Of a stretch of DNA of 64,000 nt, positions 45,283 to 54,626 are shown piece by piece. A program made the position numbers and the translations under genes. The notes below the pieces were generated by a model. The model did no database searches. It was not told the DNA's origin and saw only the letters and a program-made list of their open reading frames with translations. This DNA comes from Chitinophaga sp. HK235 (GTDB taxonomy: Bacteria > Bacteroidota > Bacteroidia > Chitinophagales > Chitinophagaceae), in the NCBI RefSeq assembly GCF_018255755.1, contig NZ_CP073766.1:6012501-6076500 (forward strand), given 5' to 3'. Numbering within the stretch: position 1 is the first letter of the stretch; each line of letters starts with the position of its first letter.

Positions 45283-45639
45283 TTTTTTGTTGACCCCTTT
45301 CCCCTTCAGTAATTTGGCGCTTTTAGATCGTATAGGCATTTGTTGTTAACATGGCTTGTGCTATGTAGTTATTTCCCATTTTTTTGCCCCTTTTCAGGGG
45401 AGAAATAACGCTCCCTTTTGAACTTTATTTACTTCAGGCGTGTTCTAATAGCTACGCAGGAGAAGGAAGCAGCGCTGTTATGTATCAACGTATTTAAATT
45501 TTTTTTATTGGTACAGTGATGCCTGTATGATTTTTTATTTCGTATATACTTCAACGTTATATCCTGTTCCTTTGCTCTCTTAAGCAGCGTATATCAACTT
45601 CTAAAATACTGAAGACGGGCCTTTTCAGGCATTTTACCT
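45283..45639. other. 357-bp intergenic region before the porin gene
   Basis: AT-rich; nothing recognised beyond being the presumed promoter region of the porin/glutaminase pair. No TANNTTTG box with good placement is visible. Confidence 0.5.
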
Positions 45640-46908
45640 ATGGGCAGAAAACTACTACTCACCACCTTACTGGTATCAGGGATGCTGTCGGTGCTGGAAG
45701 CACAGACGCTGGATAGTCTGCGCCGGCGTATCGACAGTCTGGAAGCCAAGGTATCGAAGATAGAGAACCGGATCATCAGGCCACAGCCGGAGCGTCGCAC
45801 GGAAACCAGAAGTAATCTGGAAGCCGGTGGTTATGGCGGTTTTGTAGTGGCAGATGTACATAAAACACAGCTTACGATTGGTGGGTTTGTACAGGGAGAT
45901 TTTATTTATGATTTTAAAGAGATGGGCAACAAAGAAGCATTTGCTCCCTCTTCCATCCCGATCAACAACGAAGATGAGGGCCAATTAACCTTTGCTGCAC
46001 GGCAGACCCGGTTTACCATTTTATCCGCTTCTGATACACGACTGGGTGAGCTGAAGACCTTGCTGGAAGTAGATCTTTTTAACAGCAATGGTGCTGCCAT
46101 ACCCCGGCTGCGCCATGCCTGGGGTCAGTTGGGTAAATGGGGCGGTGGCCAAACCTGGTCTACCTTTATGGATATCGACGTGTTTCCCAACATACTGGAC
46201 TATCAGGGACCTAATGCCATGGCTTTTGGCCGGCAGATACAGGTTCGTTATACCGGGCCACTGACTAAAAAATCCACCCTTGCCTTCAGCATGGAAAGTC
46301 CGGGCAGCGATACGAAATTACCTGCTGATTCAGGGCTTACGTCCCGGCAATTGTTCCCGGATGTGGTAGCACAGTACCGCTACAATTTCACCGATGCCAC
46401 CCATATACAACTGGCGGGCCTTTTCCATCCCATTACCTATGATAATTATCTCGACAGAGATCATACCAATATAGGCTGGGGCCTGAACCTCACCGGCACG
46501 ATAGAAACTTCAGTAAGGGGCAAAGATATTTTCGTATATGGGACTACTTATGGCCATGGTATTGCCCGCTATATCATCGATCTGAACGGCCTGGGATTGG
46601 ATGCCATCGCCAAAACCAGAACCATTGTACAGAACATACCCGTATGGACTGTAATGGGCTTTTATGACTTCTGGTGGAGCGACAAGTTTAGCTCTACGAT
46701 CGGGTATGCCTATCTGAGGATGGAAACAAAGGCCTATCAACCTCCTACAGATCTGCAGTCTACCCAGTATGGCGTGGTTAACCTGTTGTTTTACCCTTCC
46801 TACTTTGTAAAAGCTGGTATAGAGTTTCTCTATGGAAAAAAGAAAAATATAGATGGTTCCGCCGGAGAGAACAGCCGGATTCAGTGTTCCATGATGTATA
46901 AATTCTGA
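45640..46908 (+). CDS. DcaP-like outer-membrane porin
   Basis: 422 aa. A signal peptide (ending SVLEAQ) is followed by a short coiled coil LRRRIDSLEAKVSKIENRI, typical of trimeric DcaP-type porins, then a 16-18-strand barrel ending CSMMYKF. DcaP porins pass dicarboxylates and other small anions. It is followed by an exported glutaminase after 19 bp, suggesting uptake of glutamine/glutamate-type compounds. Confidence 0.85.
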   Translation: MGRKLLLTTLLVSGMLSVLEAQTLDSLRRRIDSLEAKVSKIENRIIRPQPERRTETRSNLEAGGYGGFVVADVHKTQLTIGGFVQGDFIYDFKEMGNKEAFAPSSIPINNEDEGQLTFAARQTRFTILSASDTRLGELKTLLEVDLFNSNGAAIPRLRHAWGQLGKWGGGQTWSTFMDIDVFPNILDYQGPNAMAFGRQIQVRYTGPLTKKSTLAFSMESPGSDTKLPADSGLTSRQLFPDVVAQYRYNFTDATHIQLAGLFHPITYDNYLDRDHTNIGWGLNLTGTIETSVRGKDIFVYGTTYGHGIARYIIDLNGLGLDAIAKTRTIVQNIPVWTVMGFYDFWWSDKFSSTIGYAYLRMETKAYQPPTDLQSTQYGVVNLLFYPSYFVKAGIEFLYGKKKNIDGSAGENSRIQCSMMYKF

Positions 46909-46927
46909 ACCTGTTAAAATACACCGT

Positions 46928-47941
46928 ATGATAAATCGAATACTGTTTTTCCTAATGGGCATTTCCCTGTTATGGCCTCACTGCAGCTACGCGCAAAAAA
47001 ATGAATTGCTAACGGAAAAGCGTATACGTGAAGTAATGCAGCAGGCTTATGACAGATTCAAAAATACCAGCGGCGGCGCCAATGCCAGCTATATTCCCTA
47101 TCTGGCGGATATTGACCCTAAGTTATATGGTATCGCTGTTTGTACTGCTGATGGAAAAGTGCTGGAGCTGGGTGACACCAAATTTGAGTTCGGGATAGAA
47201 TCGATCTCCAAAGTATTTGTACTGGCACTGGCCATGCAGCAGCGAGGACCCCAGGCGATAGAAGACAGTATCGGCGTAAACGCTACCGGCATGCCTTTCA
47301 ATTCGGTACTGGCGGTAGAACTGGATCCGCAGCGGGCGGTCAACCCACTGGTAAATGCCGGTGCCATGGCCACCAACAGCTTTGTGAAAGCCCCCGGCAG
47401 CGCTGCTAAATGGACTATGATTGACGACCTGATAGCCAGATTCGCGGCCCGCAGGTTATCAGTCATACAACAGCTATATGCTTCTGAAACAGCCACCAAT
47501 CTGCATAACAGAGCCATCGCCTGGCTGCTCTACTCCTATGGCCGCTTTTATGGAGACATCAGCGAGGCCGTAGACCTCTACACCCGCGCCTGCTCCTATG
47601 GCTCCAGTACCCGCGACCTGGCCATTATGGCCGGAACCCTGGCCAACAAAGGCCTTAACCCGGTGACAAAGGAAAAAGTAATCGAGGCAGGGCTGTGTCC
47701 CCGGATACTGGCCACCATGATGACGGAAGGACTATACGATAATACCGGCTCCTGGGTATACCATACCGGCCTGCCCGCCAAAAGCGGCGTAGGCGGCGGT
47801 ATTATCGCAGTGGCACCCGGTAAACTCGCTATCGCCGTATTCTCTCCGCCCCTCGACAAATCAGGCAATAGCATCAAAGCCCAGAAAACACTGGAGTTTA
47901 TGATAGACGAGCTTAAGCTGAATCTGCTGGATGCGCGCTGA
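46928..47941 (+). CDS. glsA: exported glutaminase A
   Basis: 337 aa. Residues 1-22 form a signal peptide (LLWPHCSYAQ), which is unusual since most glutaminases are cytosolic. The core is the beta-lactamase-like glutaminase fold with the nucleophile in ESISK (S92, K95), the tyrosine-containing NAxxLY region, and GVGGGIIAVAPGK near the C-terminus. It converts glutamine to glutamate and ammonia, here probably in the periplasm next to the co-transcribed porin. The stop is followed after one base by repeat island 2. Confidence 0.95.
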   Translation: MINRILFFLMGISLLWPHCSYAQKNELLTEKRIREVMQQAYDRFKNTSGGANASYIPYLADIDPKLYGIAVCTADGKVLELGDTKFEFGIESISKVFVLALAMQQRGPQAIEDSIGVNATGMPFNSVLAVELDPQRAVNPLVNAGAMATNSFVKAPGSAAKWTMIDDLIARFAARRLSVIQQLYASETATNLHNRAIAWLLYSYGRFYGDISEAVDLYTRACSYGSSTRDLAIMAGTLANKGLNPVTKEKVIEAGLCPRILATMMTEGLYDNTGSWVYHTGLPAKSGVGGGIIAVAPGKLAIAVFSPPLDKSGNSIKAQKTLEFMIDELKLNLLDAR

Positions 47942-47942
47942 G

Positions 47943-48491
47943 TTCCCAGGGCTAAAGCCCTGGGCTATATTAGATGGGGTTGCGACGGTGCTTTTGGTGA
48001 AATAAGTGGATGCTTTTGGTTAAATGGAGTTAAGTTCTGGGCTATATTAGATGGGGTTGGGACGGTGCTTTTGGTGAAATAAGTGGATGCTTTTGGTTAA
48101 ATGGAGTTAAGTTCTGGGCTATATTAGATGGGGTTGCGACGGTGCTTTTGGTGAAATAAGTGGATGCTTTTGGTTAAATGGAGTTAAGTTCTGGGCTATA
48201 TTAGATGGGGTTGGGACGGTGCTTTTGGTGAAATAAGTGGATGCTTTTGGTTAAATGGAGTTAAGTTCTGGGCTATATTAGATTGGGTTGGGATGGTGCT
48301 TTTGGTGAAATAAGTGGATGCTTTTGATTAAATGGAGTTAAGTTCTGGGCTATATTAGATTGGGTTGGGACGTTGCTCTTGGTTAAATAGGCGATTGCTT
48401 TTGGTTAAATAATCTAAAGCGCTGGCTAAATGGAGCTAAAGCCCTAAGCTAAAAATACTTCAATCATAGCCCAGGGCTTCAGCCCTGGGAA
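47943..48491. repeat. repeat island 2: 77-bp tandem units bounded by 26-bp inverted repeats
   Basis: The ends at 47943-47968 and 48466-48491 are inverted copies (25/26) and match the ends of island 1 except for the outermost two bases and one internal substitution. Units start at 47960, 48037, 48114, 48191, 48268 and 48345: five exact 77-bp steps, then a degenerate copy. Each starts CTGGGCTATATTAGATGGGG and includes TGCTTTTGGT twice. Units 1 and 3 share a GCGACG variant while 2 and 4 share GGGACG, suggesting duplication of a two-unit block. No spacers, so it is not a CRISPR array. Confidence 0.95.
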
Positions 48492-48556
48492 TGGTATATT
48501 TCTTGTAGCCTTTTAAGCGCCTGAACAAGTTTTTATCATCACATGTTGTATACTTT

Positions 48557-49492
48557 ATGGAAGTAAAAGATTACTACAAGATATTGGGGGTAGAAAAGGC
48601 AGCAACGGCGGAACAAATCAAAAAGGCTTACAGGAAACTGGCTGTAAAGTACCATCCGGACAAAAATCCGGGAGACAAGGCCGCAGAAGAGAAATTTAAG
48701 GAGTTGAACGAAGCCTACGAAGTACTCAGTGATGCCGGGAAGCGTAAGAAATACGATCAGTTTGGGGAAAACTATCAGTATTACGAACAACACGGCGGCC
48801 GCCCGGAAGATTTTGACTGGTCACAGTTTGGTGGTGGCAAGCAGGGTAGCTACACCTACTCTGGTAATGTGGAAGACATGTTTGGCGGTGGGGAAGGGTT
48901 CTCTGATTTCTTTGAACAGTTGTTTGGCAGCCGCTTTGCAGGCAGCCACCGCAGGCAGCAGGGACCGGCCCGTGGCCGGGATGTGCAGGCCACTATGGAA
49001 GTATCACTGGAAGATGCCTATAGCGGTGCCACCAGACAGGTAGAAGTAAACGGCAGCCGGCTGAATATCAAAATGAAACCAGGTCTTTATGAGGGGCAGG
49101 TAATCCGGCTGAAAGGAAAAGGCTCTCCGGGCCGCCAGAGCGGACAACAGGGGGATCTGCTGATCTCTATCCACATCAGCCCTCATCCTCAATATGAACT
49201 GAAAGGCCAGGATATTCATACAGATGTGCCTTTACCGCTGTATACGGCCATCCTGGGTGGTAAACTGACGGTTCCCACTCCGGCAACGACCCTGAGCATG
49301 AATATCCCCGCAGGCACAGACAGCGGCAAGGTGTTCCGCCTCAAAGGCAAAGGCATGCCGGCTTACGACCACAAAGGAATACCAGGCGACCTATATATCA
49401 AGACTGTTATACATATTCCGAAGAACCTTTCTGCCAAAGAAAAGGAACTGTTTCAGCAACTTTCACAACTAAATGAGAACGGTCATGCTTAA
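48557..49492 (+). CDS. cbpA: CbpA-like DnaJ co-chaperone
   Basis: 311 aa. The J domain (5-70) has the HPD motif in KYHPDKNPG. A Gly/Phe-rich linker (about 75-150) and the two C-terminal substrate-binding domains follow, but the zinc-finger CxxCxGxG repeats of DnaJ are absent, making it a class II (CbpA-type) Hsp40. It stimulates DnaK ATPase. The next gene overlaps its end, so they are coupled. Confidence 0.92.
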   Translation: MEVKDYYKILGVEKAATAEQIKKAYRKLAVKYHPDKNPGDKAAEEKFKELNEAYEVLSDAGKRKKYDQFGENYQYYEQHGGRPEDFDWSQFGGGKQGSYTYSGNVEDMFGGGEGFSDFFEQLFGSRFAGSHRRQQGPARGRDVQATMEVSLEDAYSGATRQVEVNGSRLNIKMKPGLYEGQVIRLKGKGSPGRQSGQQGDLLISIHISPHPQYELKGQDIHTDVPLPLYTAILGGKLTVPTPATTLSMNIPAGTDSGKVFRLKGKGMPAYDHKGIPGDLYIKTVIHIPKNLSAKEKELFQQLSQLNENGHA

Positions 49493-49835
49493 ACTTTTTG
49501 ACTACCTGGAAGAAGTGATTGCCACCGAGAGAATATCGCAGTTAAAGAACCCGCCCCTGCTGTATACCGCCAGCGAAATCATGCATGAACTGGGTTATGA
49601 AGACCCACATATGCTCCAGGAACCCCTCGACAGAGCTATGCATGCCTGTGCCTCCCTGCAGATACCGGTCAACTACAACTTCCGCAAAATATATTGCTTT
49701 AAAGACGGCGGCGAGATGGAAACAGACTGGCAACTGTCTGAGCTGGCCACCTACCTCTTTATGATCAACTGTAATCCGCTCAACCCGCTGGTAGCTAAAG
49801 CACAACTTATATTCATGATGAAAGACAGGGTATGA
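49473..49835 (+). CDS. unknown 120-aa protein coupled to cbpA
   Basis: Overlaps the cbpA end by 20 bases (or by 8 with the ATG at 49485, giving MLKLFDYLEEV as N-terminus) and the MFS gene by 4 (ATGA). The position suggests a CbpM-like modulator, but the sequence does not look like MerR-type CbpM. The C-terminal LSELATYLFMINCNPLNPLVAKAQ weakly recalls the end of DinD/BRO-type proteins. Function unknown. Confidence 0.75.
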   Translation: MRTVMLKLFDYLEEVIATERISQLKNPPLLYTASEIMHELGYEDPHMLQEPLDRAMHACASLQIPVNYNFRKIYCFKDGGEMETDWQLSELATYLFMINCNPLNPLVAKAQLIFMMKDRV

Positions 49836-51253
49836 GAAATGTCAACCGGACCGGTATTCTGATCGTGATCATCATGGGTACCACCATGGCGGGAATAGAC
49901 TCCAGTATTGTTAATATATCCCTTCCCGTTATGAGCAGGCAGTTCAACTGTACACTCAGTGAAATAGAATGGGTGATCACCGTATACATGCTGAGTTTTT
50001 CTATATTGATGCCACTGACCAGCTGGCTGAAAAGCAGGATTGGTTTTTTTAATCTCTATATTGGCGCTGTTGCCCTTTTTACCTTTGGGTCTTTGTTGTG
50101 CGCCTTGTCCACCACGTTGCCTTCCCTGCTGGTAGGCCGTGTGATACAGGCGCTTGGTGGTGGGGCCATGGCGCCTACCTCTATGGCCATCATCTCGTAT
50201 GTGTTTCCGGCCCGCGTAAGGGGCACCATCCTGGGTTGGTGGGGCCTTGGCAACATGGTTGGACCAGCCATCGGTCCTACATTGGGAGGTGTTCTTACCC
50301 AGCAGTTCGGCTGGCCTTCTATCTTCTATATCAATCTCCCTATAGGTATTATCACAATAATCCTCTCCTTCAAATACCTGAATGTTCTGCGAAGTCAGGC
50401 TAAACTGAAGCTGCCTTTCGATATCTGGGGCTTTACCTTCCTGACTGTTTTCCTGGTATGCCTGCAATATGGAGTGGCCAGGGCAGAAGTGAAGGGCATC
50501 GGTTCTCCTGAAATACTGGCCACGCTGGGCGTGGCGGTGGTGGCACTGTTGCTTTTTATTCTGATAGACCGGGGCAAACAGATACCGCTCATTGACCTGC
50601 ACCTGTTTACCAACTACGCTTTTGTGAGTTGTATACTGGTCACTATTTCCCGGGCGGCGGCCTTGTTTGGTGGATTGTTTCTGATGCCTTTCCTGCTGCA
50701 GGAGCAGATGGGTTTTTCAGAAGGAGTGTCAGGGCTGCTGATACTGCCTAACTCTGTTTTTATGGCAGCCATGATGCCTTTTGCCGGTAAGTGGTCCGAT
50801 AAACATGGTTCCCGTGAGATCTCCATGCTGGGCATTATGTTGCTGGCTGTTTCCATGTATCTTTTTTCCCTGCTCGACAGGGGCAGTAATATCTGGTATG
50901 TGATGATCGCTATGACGGTGAGAGGTTTTGGTATGGGCCTGTTGCTGGCACCACTGAATGCAGCTACGCTTAGTGCTGTGAGGCCCAGTGAGGTGACTAT
51001 GGCTTCCTCCATCAGTACACTCATGCAACAGGTGGGTGGTGCTATCGGAATTGCAGTGCTTGCCATTGTTACACAAACCACTTTCAACAATTACGTGCTG
51101 GCCGGGAGGCCTTCCCTGAGCGCGCATCATCTGGCGCTGCGTGAAGGTTTCCTGATCTCCCTCTTCATCCTGCTGGTGACGCTGGTGCCCGCATGGTTTA
51201 TGCCCCGCAGGAATATTGTGCTGAAAGATACCGACACCCATATTGATACCTGA
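49832..51253 (+). CDS. DHA2-family MFS transporter (EmrB/QacA type)
   Basis: 473 aa with about 14 membrane segments. The first helix has IDSSIVNISLP (the DHA2 motif D1), and the fifth has the antiporter motif GNMVGPAIGPTLGG. Such pumps export drugs or metabolites by proton antiport. It is the third gene of the cbpA-unknown-MFS operon, overlapping by 4 bases. There is no HlyD-type partner nearby. Confidence 0.93.
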   Translation: MRNVNRTGILIVIIMGTTMAGIDSSIVNISLPVMSRQFNCTLSEIEWVITVYMLSFSILMPLTSWLKSRIGFFNLYIGAVALFTFGSLLCALSTTLPSLLVGRVIQALGGGAMAPTSMAIISYVFPARVRGTILGWWGLGNMVGPAIGPTLGGVLTQQFGWPSIFYINLPIGIITIILSFKYLNVLRSQAKLKLPFDIWGFTFLTVFLVCLQYGVARAEVKGIGSPEILATLGVAVVALLLFILIDRGKQIPLIDLHLFTNYAFVSCILVTISRAAALFGGLFLMPFLLQEQMGFSEGVSGLLILPNSVFMAAMMPFAGKWSDKHGSREISMLGIMLLAVSMYLFSLLDRGSNIWYVMIAMTVRGFGMGLLLAPLNAATLSAVRPSEVTMASSISTLMQQVGGAIGIAVLAIVTQTTFNNYVLAGRPSLSAHHLALREGFLISLFILLVTLVPAWFMPRRNIVLKDTDTHIDT

Positions 51254-51304
51254 TGTATATTGGCGCATAATTTTGGTTAATAACGCGGACCTATTCCCGA
51301 ACAT

Positions 51305-52747
51305 ATGGCTATAAACGGCAAGACACATATTTTGATGGTGGATGATGATGAGGATGATTTTTTTCTGGTAAATGCACTGCTGCAGGATATTTCACCCGAT
51401 CAATACATGCTGCAATGGGTATCATCTTACCGGGAAGCACTGGCTGTCATTGAATCCAGGGCCCACGACCTGTATCTGGTGGATTATCGTCTGGGTAGCC
51501 ATACCGGTATAGATGTGTTGCACCATTTCCGCAATCTGGGCTATAAGGCCCCCGTGATCCTGTTTACCGGCAAAGGCGATTATCATATCGATAAAGAAGC
51601 TATGCAGGCCGGTGCAGCCGACTATCTCGTGAAAAGCGAGATCACTGCAGTAGGACTGGAGCGTGCTATCCGCTACACGTTGGACAAATTCACACATCTC
51701 AACGTCATAGAAAAAAGTGAAAAACGTTACTTCAGTATCTTCGAAAAATCCAATGACGCTATCCTGCTGGCAGACAGCGAACATAAGATAGTGGCTGCCA
51801 ACCCGGCGGCTATGCGCCTGCTCCGCTATGAGGAAGTAACCCTGTATAATCACTATCTCAGTAACCTGTTTGCCAATGAAGATCAGATAAAGGCTTTTAT
51901 AGCGCAGTTGTGCAGCGATAAAGGAGTCGTGCAGCAGGAATATGTGTTCCGTACCCATCAGGGCCAACTGCTGGATGTTATTGTCAACGCTTCCCTGCTC
52001 GATGAAAAAAAGCAGCTGTACCTCTGTATCATACAAGATGTTACGGAAAGGAAACGAAAGGAACAGGAGAAGCAGCAGCATGAAAAGTTTGCCATCACCG
52101 GCCGTATTGCCAGGCTGGTAGCCCATGAAGTGCGTAATCCGCTTACCAACATATTACTGGCCGTATCTGAACTGAAAACAGCTGAACTGACTGATACGCC
52201 CGATGCTCATCTGTACCTCGATATTATGGAGCGCAATTGTCACCGTATCAATCAGCTGGTGACAGAGTTACTGGAGTCAACCCGTATGTCGGAGCTAAAT
52301 ATGCTGCCGCAGGGACTGAACGTGCTGATAGAGAAAACAATGCAGCTGGCTGCAGACAGGTTGCAGCTGAATAATATCCAGGTCATCAAACGGCTGGAGG
52401 AGCCCGACAGGCAGATTATGGCCGATGAAGACAAACTGATCATCGCGCTGCTGAATATTATTATCAATGGGATAGAAGCCATGAAGGCGGGAGATGGAAC
52501 CCTGACCATCGATTCCTGGTACGAAGCCGACCGGGTTTTTGTTCGTATAACCGACACCGGTAGCGGTATTCCGCCGGAAAATCTGGCCAAACTGTTTGAA
52601 CCTTTCTTTACCAGTAAAACAAAAGGTACGGGCCTGGGGCTGACAGCTACCCAGAATATTATACTCAACCACAAGGGGACAGTGAATGTAGAAAGTAAGC
52701 TGGGTGCAGGTACCAGCTTTCTGATCAGTTTTCCGGTGGTAACGTAA
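51305..52747 (+). CDS. receiver-PAS-histidine kinase (soluble hybrid with N-terminal receiver)
   Basis: 480 aa with no membrane segment. It has a receiver domain (8-125, acidic DDDED near 13-17, phospho-acceptor D60 in LYLVDYRLG), a PAS domain (about 138-250), a HisKA with phospho-acceptor H274 in VAHEVRNPLTN, and an HATPase with DTGSGIPPENLAKLFEPFFTSKTKGTGLGL. A receiver before PAS means an upstream kinase may control it. Partner genes are not in view. Confidence 0.93.
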   Translation: MAINGKTHILMVDDDEDDFFLVNALLQDISPDQYMLQWVSSYREALAVIESRAHDLYLVDYRLGSHTGIDVLHHFRNLGYKAPVILFTGKGDYHIDKEAMQAGAADYLVKSEITAVGLERAIRYTLDKFTHLNVIEKSEKRYFSIFEKSNDAILLADSEHKIVAANPAAMRLLRYEEVTLYNHYLSNLFANEDQIKAFIAQLCSDKGVVQQEYVFRTHQGQLLDVIVNASLLDEKKQLYLCIIQDVTERKRKEQEKQQHEKFAITGRIARLVAHEVRNPLTNILLAVSELKTAELTDTPDAHLYLDIMERNCHRINQLVTELLESTRMSELNMLPQGLNVLIEKTMQLAADRLQLNNIQVIKRLEEPDRQIMADEDKLIIALLNIIINGIEAMKAGDGTLTIDSWYEADRVFVRITDTGSGIPPENLAKLFEPFFTSKTKGTGLGLTATQNIILNHKGTVNVESKLGAGTSFLISFPVVT

Positions 52748-52760
52748 TCCTGTAAAGGCG

Positions 52761-52802
52761 CAAAGCAGCAAGGATGACATCATGTTCATCTTTGCTGCTT
52801 TG
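52761..52802. terminator. bidirectional terminator hairpin
   Basis: CAAAGCAGCAA pairs with TTGCTGCTTTG, plus GATG/CATC next to the loop with one mismatch between. It lies between the convergent kinase and CvfB-like genes. Confidence 0.75.
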
Positions 52803-52820
52803 TGTCTTTGTGGAAAAGCA

Positions 52821-53645
52821 TCAGGCTTCTTTGAAGCCTGTTTGTGTGAAGACGATCTTTCTTTGTTTGTACAGATTTCCAATCGTCATTTTGAAGGTCT
52901 TTTTGCTCATCCCGAAGAACTCCTGTATTTCTTCAGGAGTGGATTTATCATGGTAAGGCAGATAGCCATTGTTTTCGTGGAGGAGGCGAAGGATCTTTTC
53001 CCCTTCATCTTCCACCCGTTTATAGCCGGGCTGGCCCAGTATCACATCGATTTTATCATCTTTTATCTGGCGGATGAAGCCCTTGAGTTTGTCGCCTATT
53101 TCCACGCTGCGGAAGAGCTCATTGTGATGGAGGATACCGGTATGCTGGTTGTTGATGATCACCACATAACCGATGTCTGTGCGTCGGTATATGATGAGGT
53201 CTACCTGGTCCATTTCCTTCACGCTGATGTTTTCGTTGCTGAGGAGGCGGTCAAATTTCTCGGTGGCAGCCACGCGGCCGGTCATCTCGTCGATGTATAT
53301 TTTGACGAGGTATTCCTGTCCGGGTACCATACGGGTCAGTTGCTGGGATTGGGGCACGAACAGGTCTTTCATGAGGCCCCAGTCGAGGAAGGCCCCCTGC
53401 CGGGTGGCGCTGACGGCTTTAAGGGTCACAATATCGCCGGCGATGCCATAAGGTTTCTGGGTAGTGGCGATCAGTCTGTTTTCGGAATCGTGATACAGGA
53501 ACACTTCCAGTTCGTCACCTATTTTGGTGCCTTCAGGCACAAACCGTGTGGGTAGTAGTATTTCCTGGTCTACCCCTTCCAGATACACGCCAAAATCAGC
53601 TTCTTTTTTAACCCTCAACAGGTTGTACTCACCCACCTTTATCAT
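52821..53645 (-). CDS. CvfB-like S1 RNA-binding protein
   Basis: 274 aa from ATG at 53645; a TTG at 53654 would add three residues and was not chosen. Tandem S1-like domains are followed by a C-terminal winged helix (TPEEIQEFFGMSKKTFKMTIGNLYKQRKI), the layout of CvfB/YitL proteins that bind RNA or DNA. Exact role unknown in Bacteroidota. It is divergent from the TauE gene with 141 bp between starts. Confidence 0.9.
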   Translation of the reverse strand: MIKVGEYNLLRVKKEADFGVYLEGVDQEILLPTRFVPEGTKIGDELEVFLYHDSENRLIATTQKPYGIAGDIVTLKAVSATRQGAFLDWGLMKDLFVPQSQQLTRMVPGQEYLVKIYIDEMTGRVAATEKFDRLLSNENISVKEMDQVDLIIYRRTDIGYVVIINNQHTGILHHNELFRSVEIGDKLKGFIRQIKDDKIDVILGQPGYKRVEDEGEKILRLLHENNGYLPYHDKSTPEEIQEFFGMSKKTFKMTIGNLYKQRKIVFTQTGFKEA

Positions 53646-53712
53646 AAAAAACAATTAAGTATACGGCTGCAAGTTACTTATAGATTGCGGATTGTGGGAA
53701 TCATATTCTGCT

Positions 53713-53720
53713 TACTTTTG
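53713..53720 (+). promoter_or_regulatory. -7 promoter box TACTTTTG for the TauE/DUF1634 pair
   Basis: A perfect TANNTTTG, 66 bases upstream of the ATG at 53787. Confidence 0.55.
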
Positions 53721-53786
53721 TAACATTGGCCGTTAGGGCTGTTTTTATTGCCTGTAATTGCTGATCTAAACCAACCAGACCATCTT

Positions 53787-54623
53787 ATGACGATTTTATT
53801 ATTTACATTGATCCTGCTTGCCGGGGCCTTTCTGGCAGGGCTATTGGGGTCACTCACCGGGTTAGGAGGCGGTGTGGTAATCATTCCGCTGCTGACCCTG
53901 GTCTTCCACGTTGACATCCGTTATGCCATTGGGACGGCGCTGATTGCCTCCATTGCCACCTCTTCCGGCTCTGCCTCTGCTTACGTAAAGGAAGGGATTA
54001 CCAACATCAGACTGGGCATGTTCCTGGAAATAGCTACTACTACCGGGGCGGTGATAGGGGCGCTGATAGCGGTCTTTATCCCCACTAATGTGGTGGCTAT
54101 CATTTTTGGCTGTGTGCTGATTTTTTCCGCGTTTATGTCAATGCGTAAGAAAACGCAGGCTGTTTCCGATGAAGACGTGAGCAAGCTGGCCCGTCAGCTG
54201 AAGCTGAACGGTTCCTATCCTTCCGGGGGCGGCGTTGTATCTTACAAGGTAAGACATGTGCCGGGCGGATATTTTATGATGATGTTTGCCGGCGTTATGT
54301 CGGGCCTGCTGGGTATTGGTTCCGGCGCCTTAAAGGTGCTGGCGATGGACAACGTCATGCGTATTCCCTTTAAAGTGTCTACTACCACCAGCAACTTTAT
54401 GATCGGGGTTACCGCTGCGGCCAGTGCCGTAGTATACCTGCAACGGGGATATGTAAGCCCGGGGCTGTGTATGCCGGTGGTACTGGGTGTACTGGCGGGT
54501 GCTTTCGGTGGGTCCAGGCTGCTGGTAAAAGCCAATACTAAATGGTTACGTATAGTCTTTAGCGTTGTAATCACCTTCCTGGCGTTTCAGATGATTTATA
54601 ATGGTTTAACCGGTAAACTGTAG
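53787..54623 (+). CDS. TauE/SafE-family membrane permease
   Basis: 278 aa from ATG at 53787. The open frame extends to a TTG at 53748, but those 13 residues are polar and unlike the family, so the ATG that begins the first helix was chosen. The motifs LAGLLGSLTGLGGG and MSGLLGIGSGALKV mark the two halves. It probably exports a sulfur-containing or other small anion. The DUF1634 gene follows at 3 bp, a pairing seen in many bacteria. Confidence 0.92.
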   Translation: MTILLFTLILLAGAFLAGLLGSLTGLGGGVVIIPLLTLVFHVDIRYAIGTALIASIATSSGSASAYVKEGITNIRLGMFLEIATTTGAVIGALIAVFIPTNVVAIIFGCVLIFSAFMSMRKKTQAVSDEDVSKLARQLKLNGSYPSGGGVVSYKVRHVPGGYFMMMFAGVMSGLLGIGSGALKVLAMDNVMRIPFKVSTTTSNFMIGVTAAASAVVYLQRGYVSPGLCMPVVLGVLAGAFGGSRLLVKANTKWLRIVFSVVITFLAFQMIYNGLTGKL

Positions 54624-54626
54624 GAC

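Noticed and set aside
49473..49835. CbpM chaperone modulator
   Set aside because: Position fits, but there is no MerR-like helix-turn-helix pattern; left as unknown.
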